This document shows, piece by piece, positions 9,965 to 19,067 of a stretch of DNA of 64,000 bases (within the stretch, counting starts at the first letter, position 1; each line of letters opens with the position of its first letter). The stretch comes from Akkermansia muciniphila. Its GTDB lineage: Bacteria > Verrucomicrobiota > Verrucomicrobiia > Verrucomicrobiales > V1-33. Under the pieces are notes generated by a model. That model saw only the letters and a list, made by a program, of their open reading frames with translations. It was not told the DNA's origin and ran no database searches. A program made the position numbers and the translations under genes. Where the stretch lies: the NCBI GenBank assembly GCA_945861415.1, contig CAMAUV010000015.1:1-64000 (forward strand), in the 5' to 3' direction.

Positions 9965-10978
9965 TTAAGCAGCCGGCTGCGAGGCCTTGGCGATAGCCTC
10001 CTCAATGTGGGCGTTGACTGAGCCATGAATGGCTTCGGTGCCCACGCGGATGGCGTTTTTCATGGCCAGCGCGCTGCTGCTGCCATGCGCGATGATGCTC
10101 ACGCCATTCAAGCCAAGAAGCGGGCTGCCGCCGTGGTGTTCATAGTTCATCTTGTCCGCGGCGGCTTTGAGCGCGGGTTTAAGGAGGCCGGCCAGCACTT
10201 TGCGCCAAAGGCTCGAAGTGAGCGCCTGTTTTATCAGGAACCCCATCGCCTTCGCGGTGCCCTCGGCGCCCTTCAGCAGGATGTTGCCTACGAATCCATC
10301 GCACACCGCCACGTGGATCGGGGCATTGGCAAGGTCCCGGCCTTCGATGTTGCCTTTGAAATTGATGCCCGGGGTGACCCTCAGCAAATCAAACACTTCC
10401 TGCGTCACCGCATTCCCCTTCCCTTCCTCCTCGCCATTGCTCATGAGTCCTACCACCGGGCGGTCGACTCCGTAGACATACTTCATATAGATGCTGCCCA
10501 TGATGGCCTGCTGCACGAGGTGGATGGGACGGCTGTCAACGCTGGCTCCGGCATCAATAAGCAGGCAGGTGCCGTGCAAATTGGGAAACGGTGTGCCGAT
10601 CGCGGCGCGCTCCACGCCGCGCAGTGTACGAAGTTTCACCGTAGCCGCAGCCACAGCTGCTCCGGTGTGCCCCGCACTTATAACCGCCTGCGCCTTGCCT
10701 TCCTTCACCAGATCCATGGCGACGGAAATGCTACTGTCCTTCTTCTGCCGGATGGATTTCACCGCACTGTCCGTCATGTCCACCACCTGGGTGCAGTGGA
10801 CGATCTCCACGCGCGGGTCGTGAAAACTCAGCGCCTTCATTTCAGCCCGGATTTTATCCTGATCCCCCACAAGGAATAGCGTCTCGACGATGCCGTGCTC
10901 GCGCATGGCAAGCTGGGCTCCGGCGATCATGTTGCGGGGGGCGAAGTCGCCGCCCATGGAGTCTAGTGCGAGGCGCAT
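9965..10978 (-). CDS. plsX: Phosphate acyltransferase PlsX
   Basis: 337 aa; MRLALDSMGGDFAPRNMIAGA N-terminus, SAGHTGAAVAAA, GFVGNILLKGAEGTAK. Confidence 0.96.
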   Translation of the reverse strand: MRLALDSMGGDFAPRNMIAGAQLAMREHGIVETLFLVGDQDKIRAEMKALSFHDPRVEIVHCTQVVDMTDSAVKSIRQKKDSSISVAMDLVKEGKAQAVISAGHTGAAVAAATVKLRTLRGVERAAIGTPFPNLHGTCLLIDAGASVDSRPIHLVQQAIMGSIYMKYVYGVDRPVVGLMSNGEEEGKGNAVTQEVFDLLRVTPGINFKGNIEGRDLANAPIHVAVCDGFVGNILLKGAEGTAKAMGFLIKQALTSSLWRKVLAGLLKPALKAAADKMNYEHHGGSPLLGLNGVSIIAHGSSSALAMKNAIRVGTEAIHGSVNAHIEEAIAKASQPAA

Positions 10979-11322
10979 GTGAAATTTTCAGTGTTCAAAT
11001 TTCAGTTTTCAGCAATCCGGTATTGTTTGAGGGGCGGCTGTATAAATAGCCTCTCATAACGAGGCAAGTTCTATTGTTGCCTAGATTGCATCCCTCCCGC
11101 CATGGCCAGGTCGACGCACCCGATGCCGCGATGGAACTGAGACACGAATGCCAGGGCCAGCGAATTTCGGCTCCAGTTCACGGTCACCGTCCCCATTCAA
11201 ATGAGATTCTGCGATGCATTCGAATCCAGTATCACTCGCACCGCCCTCGCGCGCCCATAGAAAACGACTGGCATTTCCCCGCTACCCATATTTAATCCCC
11301 GAACGATCAGCTACCTTGGCAT

Positions 11323-11415
11323 ATGCCGACGCTTACCCTCTCCCAACTCGATCCCCCTCTCTGGAAAACCACGAACATCCCTTGCGGGCCGGCAGGCCGG
11401 GCGGGTGCAGCTTAG
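11323..11415 (+). pseudogene. Possible remnant of a type I restriction HsdM N-terminus
   Basis: 30-codon ORF MPTLTLSQLDPPLWKTTNIPCGPAGRAGAA*; residues 1-22 resemble HsdM starts (LTLSQLExxLWxxANILRGPVDAAD). Short, so weak. Confidence 0.3.
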
Positions 11416-11490
11416 AAGCTCCCGCCATGTCAGTTCCTACGCCCCTCAACAATTCCGGCTTCATGCCTCACACACCATAGCCCCGCACCT

Positions 11491-11829
11491 ATGATTCAGC
11501 CTGCCGACTATCACTGCTTCCGGCCCGACCCTGCGGTTCGCTGGCAGGCGATTGCTAATGTTCTGGCCACTTCTTCACTCGCATGGGACTGGGCGCTGGC
11601 GAATATCGAGCGTTGGCTTGCCGGGGGCAAACTCCATCCCGCGCCCCTCCTCGAATGGCGGCGCCTCATCCAGTCCGCCCGCGATTCGGACTCACTCAGA
11701 GACTCCCTGCTCGCCAGCATGCGCCTCCCGCCCGCGGACGCATGGCACGACCAATTGCGTTCCTGCGCCCCCTTTGTGGGTGGTCCATTCGATAGCACTG
11801 CCCCCTCAGTTGGCGGCGCACGCCCATGA
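11491..11829 (+). CDS. Hypothetical 112-aa protein, putative partner of downstream nucleotidyltransferase
   Basis: ORF with stop overlapping the downstream start (ATGA at 11826-11829). Confidence 0.6.
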   Translation: MIQPADYHCFRPDPAVRWQAIANVLATSSLAWDWALANIERWLAGGKLHPAPLLEWRRLIQSARDSDSLRDSLLASMRLPPADAWHDQLRSCAPFVGGPFDSTAPSVGGARP

Positions 11830-12356
11830 CCCTCGCCGCACTCCAGCACCTCATCCACTACTTCCAGTCGCTCGCCCCTGAGTTTGAAGTGCTGGTTCTC
11901 GGCTCCGCCTCCCTCCTCGCCTCGCATGCCGAACTTGGCGACCCCTCCGGCCCCCTCACCGCCACCTTCGATGCCGACCTCTGTCCCCAGCCGTTTCACG
12001 AACCCACTGCCTTGCTGATCCACCAGGCACTGGGAGAGGCCGGAGCGTTCCATCTCGACCACGGCTACCATGCAGACATCCTGCGGGACTCCATTTTTGA
12101 AACGCTGCCTCCCGGCTGGCGGAGCCGTCTCGTGCCCGTCCCCGGCTGCCTCAGAGCCGCCGCCCTCGATCCTCACGACCTCGCAGCCGTCAAACTCCTC
12201 GTAGCCCGTCCCAAAGACATCCTGCTGGTCTCAGACCTTGCCCGCCGCGGACTCCTCGCCGGACATCTCGTCAAACAGCGCCTGAATTCCATTGAGCGCA
12301 CAGAAGCGCTTATCGTCACCTCCTCCCGCGCCTTCACTTCAGCCTTCCCGGATTAG
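11826..12356 (+). CDS. DUF6036-like nucleotidyltransferase
   Basis: 176 aa; VLVLGSASLL ... TATFDADL resembles a GS...DxD nucleotidyltransferase core, and AALDPHDLAAVKLLVARPKDILLVSDL resembles the DUF6036/AbiEii-type motif. Confidence 0.6.
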   Translation: MTLAALQHLIHYFQSLAPEFEVLVLGSASLLASHAELGDPSGPLTATFDADLCPQPFHEPTALLIHQALGEAGAFHLDHGYHADILRDSIFETLPPGWRSRLVPVPGCLRAAALDPHDLAAVKLLVARPKDILLVSDLARRGLLAGHLVKQRLNSIERTEALIVTSSRAFTSAFPD

Positions 12357-12377
12357 TCTTCTCTCTTCACTATTTTC

Positions 12378-12509
12378 ATGCCCGCTGACCTATTCGAATC
12401 CATTCAGTCCGCACTGTTGGTCACTGCGGCAAATCCCGGAACATGGCGGAGCGCAATCCATGAGCATGATCCGTTCAGAGAGTCAGTGGTGAATTGGTTT
12501 CCGCCTTGA
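12378..12509 (+). CDS. Small 43-aa ORF converging on and overlapping the lysA 3' end
   Basis: Manual translation MPADLFESIQSALLVTAANPGTWRSAIHEHDPFRESVVNWFPP*. No family recognised; may be a truncated gene. Confidence 0.3.
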   Translation: MPADLFESIQSALLVTAANPGTWRSAIHEHDPFRESVVNWFPP

Positions 12510-13761
12510 GAATATCGTCGAGATTCTCCCGGCGGGAGATTTGGGTGACACTGCCGTCCGCCTCCAGCCAGAGCTGGGGAGCGCGGCCGATGGAGTTGTA
12601 GTTGCTGCTCATGGCATAACCATAGGCGCCGGCATCGCGAATGGCGAGCAGGTCACCGGATTTCACCGGGGGCAGTGCGCGCGGCTGGATGAGTTCAGCG
12701 TCATCCCGGGTGAAGACGTCGCCACTTTCACAGAGCGGACCGGCCACGACCACGGAGGCCGCGGGGGCTTCGCCTTCACGGCCCACAACGCTGATGCCGT
12801 GCCAGCTTCCATACATCGCCGGACGCACGAGATCGACGAACCCGGCATCCACCATGGCAAAGGTCGCCCCGCTTCCTTTTTCATTGTCGCGGGTCTGCTT
12901 CACATCCGTGACACGCGTCACCAGCGTGCAGGCCGGTGCCACGTAATAACGGCCGGGTTCAATCTCAAGGCGCAGCGTGCGGCCGGCCGCGCGGCTCAGC
13001 TTTTCCTGAGCGCTCACGAACAGCTCCCGCAGACGGTGAATCGGCTGCACTACGGAGGGATCGCGGTAATTGTGCGGAATGCCCCCGCCGAGGCTCACCG
13101 CCTCCAGTGAGGGAAACTCGGGCAGCAGCGTGGCGAAGAGATCGGTGAGGTGGCTGAGGTTGTCCACGAGTTCATCAAACTGCGGACCGCTGCCAATGTG
13201 GGCGTGGAGCATGACGACGGTGAGCCCGGCAGCCTTTGCTGCGGCGTTGGCGGCGGCGATATCGCTGTGCCAGATGCCGTGCTTGCTGCTGGGGCCGCCG
13301 GTGTCGCAGGAATTCACATGCCCGTGGCCGAACCCCGGATTCACCCGCAGGCTGATCTTTCCCCGGTAGCCCGCTGCGGCCAGTTCTGCGATCTGTCCGG
13401 GCGATCCCACATTCGGCAGTACACCCTCTTTCTGAATGACCTCCAGCCCGTTGTCGCGAAAGACATCGGCGGTGTAGCAAATCACCGGAGGATCCTGTCC
13501 GCCCGGATGACCGGCGCGGCGAGCGCGCAGCACTTCATTTCCGGAAACTGCATCGATCCAAATACCGCCGGCCACCATTTCCTCGAGGATCTTCGTCGCC
13601 GGGCAGGCCTTCATGGCAAATCGAGCCTGAAGATTCGGCGCATCCGTGATGCCGTTGATATCGGCGATACGGCGTCGAATGACAGAGGCATCATAGAGCC
13701 AAAACGGCGTGCCTGTTACGGAAGCGAGTTTGCGGAGCAGTTCGGGGGAATGGTGGGGCAT
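12475..13761 (-). CDS. lysA: Diaminopimelate decarboxylase
   Basis: 428 aa; fold-type III PLP decarboxylase: FAMKACPATKILEEM, LRVNPGFGHGHVNSCDTGGPSSKHGIW, HIGSG, EPGRYYVA, CESGDVF. Confidence 0.9.
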   Translation of the reverse strand: MPHHSPELLRKLASVTGTPFWLYDASVIRRRIADINGITDAPNLQARFAMKACPATKILEEMVAGGIWIDAVSGNEVLRARRAGHPGGQDPPVICYTADVFRDNGLEVIQKEGVLPNVGSPGQIAELAAAGYRGKISLRVNPGFGHGHVNSCDTGGPSSKHGIWHSDIAAANAAAKAAGLTVVMLHAHIGSGPQFDELVDNLSHLTDLFATLLPEFPSLEAVSLGGGIPHNYRDPSVVQPIHRLRELFVSAQEKLSRAAGRTLRLEIEPGRYYVAPACTLVTRVTDVKQTRDNEKGSGATFAMVDAGFVDLVRPAMYGSWHGISVVGREGEAPAASVVVAGPLCESGDVFTRDDAELIQPRALPPVKSGDLLAIRDAGAYGYAMSSNYNSIGRAPQLWLEADGSVTQISRRENLDDILKAETNSPLTL

Positions 13762-14037
13762 AGGTGAAAATGAGCAAACACCAATGACGCCCGCCGTTGG
13801 GGGTGCAAGGTGAAAGCGGCGGGCGCAGCAAGTTGGAAGTTTTCAACTACTGGGCGATACACGACCGCTCCTTGCGACCTGAAAACTAAATAGCATCGCT
13901 TACCTCCGGCGGGAGCCTCTTTTTCTTGAATTTGCGTCACTTGGCACGACTCCCGCCACCGGCTCCGTCCACGCACCCTGGAGTGAACACAAATTATCCC
14001 CTTCACAGGCGGCGGGACTTGTATAAAGGTGACGTTC

Positions 14038-17000
14038 ATGACTGCTCGTTTGTTTTCTCAAAGTCTAGGTCCCAGGACGCACAAGGCGTGGTGCGCGGTG
14101 CTCATTCCGTTGCTGCTGGCCGGGCTGAGCGCGGGGGCGGCGGAGCCGACAGTTCCCGCGAAAGGGGTGCCGTTGTTCGCTGAATTGCCACCGGAGCAGA
14201 CGGGGCTGGATTTCGTGCAGAAAATCAACACGACCGACTCACAGGTGTATCTTTACATCTCCGGCTACGCCTGTGGTGGTGTGGCGGCGGGAGATGTGAA
14301 TGGCGACGGACGGGCGGACTTGTTCATGGTGAGCGGGCCGGAGGACAATGCGCTGTACCTCAATCAGGGCGGAATGAAGTTCGTGAAGGCGAATGCGTCG
14401 GCGCTGGCTGACTCGTGGACGTGGGGCACGGGCGTGGCCATGGCGGATGTAGATGGGGATGCGGACCTCGACATTTACCTGTGCAACTACGACGCGTCCA
14501 ACCGGCTGTGGCTCAACGACGGGAAGGCGAACTTCACCGAGTGCGCCGGCCAGGCGGGCCTCGACTTTGCGGGACCAAGTCACACGCCCTATTTCTACGA
14601 TCTGGACAACGATGGCGATCTCGATCTCTACCTGATGACGAACCGGCTGTACTATCCCAAGGGCCGGCCGGCAGGAGCGGTCTCGGAGTTCGGGCCGGAC
14701 AAGAAGTATCGCGTGAGGGCGGAGTATTCGGCGTATTTCCGCGTGGTGCAGCCGCCGGCGAACGCCTCGGAGGAGGGCGCGCCGGGTGGGCAAAAGTCAC
14801 AGCCGTTCCTCCTGGAGTATGGACACCCGGACCGGATTTATCGCAATGATGGCCCGGGCGCGGGCAAGGTGCCGAAGTTCACCGACGTGACGAGCGAAAG
14901 CGGGATCGCGGAAGCGCCCGGGCACGGGCTTTCTGTGCTGGTGTGGGACATGAACGGCGACGGCCTGCCGGATATTTATGTGGCCAATGACTACACGGAT
15001 CCGGACTGCGTTTGGATCAATGAGGGCGGGCTGCGTTTTCGTCAGGCGGTGGCGGATTATCTGCCATCCACAACATTCGCGTCCATGGGCAGCGACATCG
15101 GCGATTTGAATGGCGACGGGCGGCTCGACTTCATGGTCGCGGACATGGCGGGCACGACGCACTTCCGCGCCAAGACGACGATGGGCGAGATGACGGGCTT
15201 CCGCCGTTGGATTCTGGAGAACGACTGGCCGCGCCAGGTGATGCGAAACATGCTCTTTTTGGACAGCGGTGTCGGGCAGTTTGAAGAAACGGCTTTTCAG
15301 TCGGGCGTGGCGCGCTCGGACTGGACGTGGGCGGTGAAGTTCGGCGACTTCGACATGGACGGGGGCACGGATATGTTCATGACCACGGGCTCGGCGCGGA
15401 ATTTCGCGGACTCGGACATCATCGTGGACCAGCGGAAGCTGGTGGGGCGCATGGAGTGGGAATTCTACCGCGATACGCCGGAGGGACGGCAGGAGAATCT
15501 GGCCTTTCGCCACGAAGGCGCGCCTGGTGTGCCGAAGTTCAGCAATGTCTCCGCCTCATGGGGGCTCGAAAAGAACAGCATGAGCTACGGCGCGGCGACG
15601 GCGGACTTCGACGGCGATGGCGACCTGGAGATCGTCACCTCGAATCTGACCGACCCGGTTTCCCTCTACGAAAACAGTGCCGCAGGCAAAGACGCGCACT
15701 GGCTGAAGGTGAAGCTGGAGGGATTGAAAAACAGACACGGCATCGGCGCGGTAGTTACGGCGGTGCTGGACGACGGGAAGAAGATGGTGCGCGTGATGGC
15801 GCCGCAGGTGGGGTTCATTTCCAGCAGCGAGCCGGTGGTACATTTCGGGCTGGGCAAGGCGGAGCGGGTGAAGAGTCTCACGGTGCAGTGGCCGGGCGCG
15901 AAGTCGCCGCACGAGGCCGGCGGGCAAAAGGCGGATCAGACTGTTACCGTGCGCGAAGCGGACCCGCCGAAGCTGCCACAATCCTCCCCGCCGCCGCCGC
16001 CCGCGCCCATGTTCACCAAACTCGACGGCGCAAAGTCCGGCCTCGACTTCCGCCACACGGAGAAGCCCTACGACGACTATAAGAAGGAGTTCCTGCTCCC
16101 GGGGAAGATGTCGCAGTTTGGTCCCGGCCTGGCCGTGGCGGATGTGAACGGTGACGGCCTCGATGACCTCTACTGTGGTGGAGCGTCGGGTCAGGCGGGC
16201 GGGCTGTTCATTCAGCAAAAGGACCACACTTTCCGTGCGCTGGAGAATCCTCCCTGGGCGGCGCACGCGGCGACCGAGGACATGGGCGCCCTCTTTTTCG
16301 ATGCCGACCGCGATGGCGACCTCGATCTCTACGTGGCCAGCGGCAGCAACGAGTGGGAACCCGGCGACGCGCACTACGCCGACCACCTCTACATAAATAC
16401 CACTCCCGCCGGAGGCGCGGTCGCTTTCGCTGAAGCCCCCGCCGGCGCGCTGCCGGACCTGCGGCTGTCCGGCTCCAGCGTTTGCGGCGCGGACATTGAC
16501 CGCGATGGCGACGTGGACCTCTTCGTCGGCTCGCGCGGCGTGCCAAGCCAGTATCCACTGACGCCGGAGAGCGTGCTCCTGCGCAACGATAGCGCCGCGG
16601 GCGGTGCACCAAAGTTCACCGACGCCACTGACACTCTGGCTCCGGGGCTCAAAAAAGCCGGCCTCGTCACCGGTGCGCTCTGGAGCGACGTGGACGGCAA
16701 CGGCTGGCCCGACCTGCTCGCGGCCTGCGAATGGGGGCCGGTGCGCCTGTTTACTAATACGTCCGGCAAGCTCAAAGAAAAGACGGAAGCCGCCGGCCTC
16801 GCCGCCCGCAGCGGCTGGTGGAATGGAGTGACGGCTCTTGATGCCGACGGCGACGGAGACATGGACTACGCGGCGCTCAATGTGGGCTACAATACCAAGT
16901 ACGGTATCCCCACGGCCGAAAAGGCCGCCGTGCTTTACCGCGACGACATGGACGCCAACGGCGTCTACGATCTCGTAGAGGCCAAGTGCTCCGCTGAGGG

Positions 17001-17793
17001 CGAACTGCCCGTGCGGGGGCGCTCGTGCAGCAGCCACGCCATGCCGTTTCTGAAGGATAAATTCAAAACCTACCGCGCTTTCGCCACCTCCAGCCTCTCC
17101 GGCATCTATGGCGAAAAGCTCGGCCAGGCGACGCGCGTCTCTGCCGCGGAGTTCGCCTCCGGCCTGCTGGTGAACGAATCGAAGCCCGGCGCTCCGAAGT
17201 TCACCTGGCAGCCGCTGCCGGACGCGGTGCAGCTTTCCCCCGGCTACGGAGCCGTGGCCGGGGAGTTCGGACTCGCGGTGGCGCAAAATCTCCACTCCCG
17301 CGAGCCCGAGACCGGCCTTTGGCGCGGCGCTCTTGGCTGCCTGCTCCTGCCCGACGGCAAGGGAGGCTTCAGCGCTGCGGAGCACGCTTCGAGTGGTTTC
17401 GTCCTCCCCGGCGACGGCAAGGCCCTCGTCGCCGCCGATCTCAACGGCGACGGCCTGACGGATTTCGCTGCCAGCCAGAACGACGGCCCGCTCGCTGCCT
17501 TCCTCCGCTCGCCGGGCAAGGACCAGCCAGTCACCGTCCGCCTCGCCGGCCCGCCGGGGAATCCCTCCGGCTTCGGAGCCACCGTCCGCCTCATGGCCGG
17601 CAAGAAAGTCCTCGCCGTTCGCGAGATCAGCGCCGGATCCGGCTACCTTTCGCAATCCGCAGCTGTCGCCGACTTCTCCCCGCCCGCCGACGCCAAAGGG
17701 CTGACGCTCGCCATCCGGTGGCCATCCGGGAAAGAAAGCACCGAGCGCGTCAGTGCGCGCGGTCCGCTGGTGTGCCGGGAGCCGGCGAAATGA
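14038..17793 (+). CDS. CRTAC1-family giant secreted protein (FG-GAP/VCBS repeats, ASPIC/UnbV), paralog 1
   Basis: About 1251 aa; signal peptide; many DxNGDGxxD FG-GAP repeats; GIGAVVTAV...QVGFISSSEPVVHFGLG...VQWPGAK is the ASPIC/UnbV motif; second FG-GAP half follows. Confidence 0.9.
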   Translation: MTARLFSQSLGPRTHKAWCAVLIPLLLAGLSAGAAEPTVPAKGVPLFAELPPEQTGLDFVQKINTTDSQVYLYISGYACGGVAAGDVNGDGRADLFMVSGPEDNALYLNQGGMKFVKANASALADSWTWGTGVAMADVDGDADLDIYLCNYDASNRLWLNDGKANFTECAGQAGLDFAGPSHTPYFYDLDNDGDLDLYLMTNRLYYPKGRPAGAVSEFGPDKKYRVRAEYSAYFRVVQPPANASEEGAPGGQKSQPFLLEYGHPDRIYRNDGPGAGKVPKFTDVTSESGIAEAPGHGLSVLVWDMNGDGLPDIYVANDYTDPDCVWINEGGLRFRQAVADYLPSTTFASMGSDIGDLNGDGRLDFMVADMAGTTHFRAKTTMGEMTGFRRWILENDWPRQVMRNMLFLDSGVGQFEETAFQSGVARSDWTWAVKFGDFDMDGGTDMFMTTGSARNFADSDIIVDQRKLVGRMEWEFYRDTPEGRQENLAFRHEGAPGVPKFSNVSASWGLEKNSMSYGAATADFDGDGDLEIVTSNLTDPVSLYENSAAGKDAHWLKVKLEGLKNRHGIGAVVTAVLDDGKKMVRVMAPQVGFISSSEPVVHFGLGKAERVKSLTVQWPGAKSPHEAGGQKADQTVTVREADPPKLPQSSPPPPPAPMFTKLDGAKSGLDFRHTEKPYDDYKKEFLLPGKMSQFGPGLAVADVNGDGLDDLYCGGASGQAGGLFIQQKDHTFRALENPPWAAHAATEDMGALFFDADRDGDLDLYVASGSNEWEPGDAHYADHLYINTTPAGGAVAFAEAPAGALPDLRLSGSSVCGADIDRDGDVDLFVGSRGVPSQYPLTPESVLLRNDSAAGGAPKFTDATDTLAPGLKKAGLVTGALWSDVDGNGWPDLLAACEWGPVRLFTNTSGKLKEKTEAAGLAARSGWWNGVTALDADGDGDMDYAALNVGYNTKYGIPTAEKAAVLYRDDMDANGVYDLVEAKCSAEGELPVRGRSCSSHAMPFLKDKFKTYRAFATSSLSGIYGEKLGQATRVSAAEFASGLLVNESKPGAPKFTWQPLPDAVQLSPGYGAVAGEFGLAVAQNLHSREPETGLWRGALGCLLLPDGKGGFSAAEHASSGFVLPGDGKALVAADLNGDGLTDFAASQNDGPLAAFLRSPGKDQPVTVRLAGPPGNPSGFGATVRLMAGKKVLAVREISAGSGYLSQSAAVADFSPPADAKGLTLAIRWPSGKESTERVSARGPLVCREPAK

Positions 17794-17944
17794 ACCGGGG
17801 GCGTCCCTCTTCTCGTGTGGCTCCCCGGACGGCCCCGGACGGACTCGCCAAAAAAAGAATTGACAAATTTAGCCCAGCCCTCTAAATTAGGGGTGGATTC
17901 AAAATAATCACGGCTTAATTTTCTTCAATCCACACTCCACACAC

Positions 17945-18766
17945 ATGACTAAGCTCCTCTTTCCTCTACTCCTCTGCACCGCCACCACGGGCTTTGCAGT
18001 CACCACTGCGCAATTTGACGGCGGTGCCGATACCCCATGGTCAGGGGGACAATTCGGTAATCCTGCTGGTCCGTTAATCGGCTCAGGAAACGGCCCTGAC
18101 GGCAGCGATGCCCTCCAACTCACCACCGACGGCGTCAACGGTCAGGGCAATACCGTCGCGTTCGGCAGAACGATTGTGGGGCCGCAACCGGTCGTGCCCT
18201 TCTCCTTCGATTTCCGCCTCGGTCCCCAAGCTGCCTCCGCGGATGGTTTCTCCTTCGCTCTCTTGCCTACCTCGGCCTTCGGAACCAGCGGGCAGGTGGG
18301 TTTCGCTGGACTGGATGAAGATCCCGACTTTGCGGGCCAGTTGGCTTTCGGTTTCGATACATGGGGCAACGGTGGCCCGTTCGACGCCGGCGGCAATGGC
18401 TCCGACTACACCGACATCAGTCTCTTCTGGGATAATAATCTGATCGCCTCCCACGGTGGGTTGGGCGGATTGCCCGACCCGCGCGGCATGGGGCTAACAA
18501 TTGACGACGATACGTGGCACAACGTGAACGGGGTCGTTAATTTTGCAGCCGGTACCGTCAGCATGACTGTGGATGCATTCACGATCTTCAATAACACAGC
18601 TGTTCCCGGCCTCACTGCCTACGAGTGGCGTCTCGGTATCGGTGCCCGCACCGGCGGTGAAGACGAGAATGCCTGGTTCGACAACATCTCAGTCGGTATT
18701 CCTGAGCCGGCTTCCACCGGTCTCGCCGCGCTCGGCCTCGCTCTGCTGGCCCGCCGCCGCAGGTAA
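17945..18766 (+). CDS. PEP-CTERM sorting domain protein with L-type lectin-like domain
   Basis: 273 aa; signal peptide, DGFSFALLP ... LAFGFDTWGNGG lectin-like region, C-terminus IPEPASTGLAALGLALLARRRR. Confidence 0.9.
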   Translation: MTKLLFPLLLCTATTGFAVTTAQFDGGADTPWSGGQFGNPAGPLIGSGNGPDGSDALQLTTDGVNGQGNTVAFGRTIVGPQPVVPFSFDFRLGPQAASADGFSFALLPTSAFGTSGQVGFAGLDEDPDFAGQLAFGFDTWGNGGPFDAGGNGSDYTDISLFWDNNLIASHGGLGGLPDPRGMGLTIDDDTWHNVNGVVNFAAGTVSMTVDAFTIFNNTAVPGLTAYEWRLGIGARTGGEDENAWFDNISVGIPEPASTGLAALGLALLARRRR

Positions 18767-18790
18767 TCCGGCACCGTGCTAAAAACTTAA

Positions 18791-18826
18791 GGAAGGCTTC
18801 CAGGTAACTGGAAGCCTTCTTTTTTG
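18791..18826 (+). terminator. Rho-independent terminator after the PEP-CTERM gene
   Basis: GAAGGCTTCCAG-GTAA-CTGGAAGCCTTC followed by TTTTTT; perfect 12-bp stem. Confidence 0.9.
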
Positions 18827-18845
18827 ATCTGCCGTCTGGTCTTTC

Positions 18846-18935
18846 ATGAGTGCTCCTTTCCTCAACCTCCCACTCAACAGCCTGATGGCCGCACTCGCCG
18901 GCCTCGGCCTCCTGAACATCCGCCGCCGGAAGTAA
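18846..18935 (+). pseudogene. Orphan 29-aa PEP-CTERM-like C-terminal tail
   Basis: MSAPFLNLPLNSLMAALAGLGLLNIRRRK*: hydrophobic helix plus Arg-rich tail like PEP-CTERM ends, without a PEP motif or upstream domain. Confidence 0.5.
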
Positions 18936-18961
18936 TCCCGGCTCAGGAATCCAAATTGCCG

Positions 18962-18995
18962 AAGAGGCTCCCGGGCGACCGGGAGCCTCTTTTTC
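18962..18995 (+). terminator. Rho-independent terminator with GCGA tetraloop
   Basis: AAGAGGCTCCCGG-GCGA-CCGGGAGCCTCTT followed by T-run; 13-bp stem. Confidence 0.88.
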
Positions 18996-19067
18996 TTGAA
19001 TCTCCGTCTTTCCGTCACTTGCGACCGGAAGCGCCCGCGGCATTAAGCTTCCCAAGCTCTTCTCTGC

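Noticed and set aside
11210-11250. GCATTCGAATCC as a possible tRNA T-arm
   Set aside because: No matching anticodon arm, acceptor stem or CCA end nearby.
15556-17655. 699-aa minus-strand ORF, and 14797-15513
   Set aside because: Antisense to the FG-GAP repeats of the first ASPIC giant; repeated DxDGD codons create long open mirror frames.
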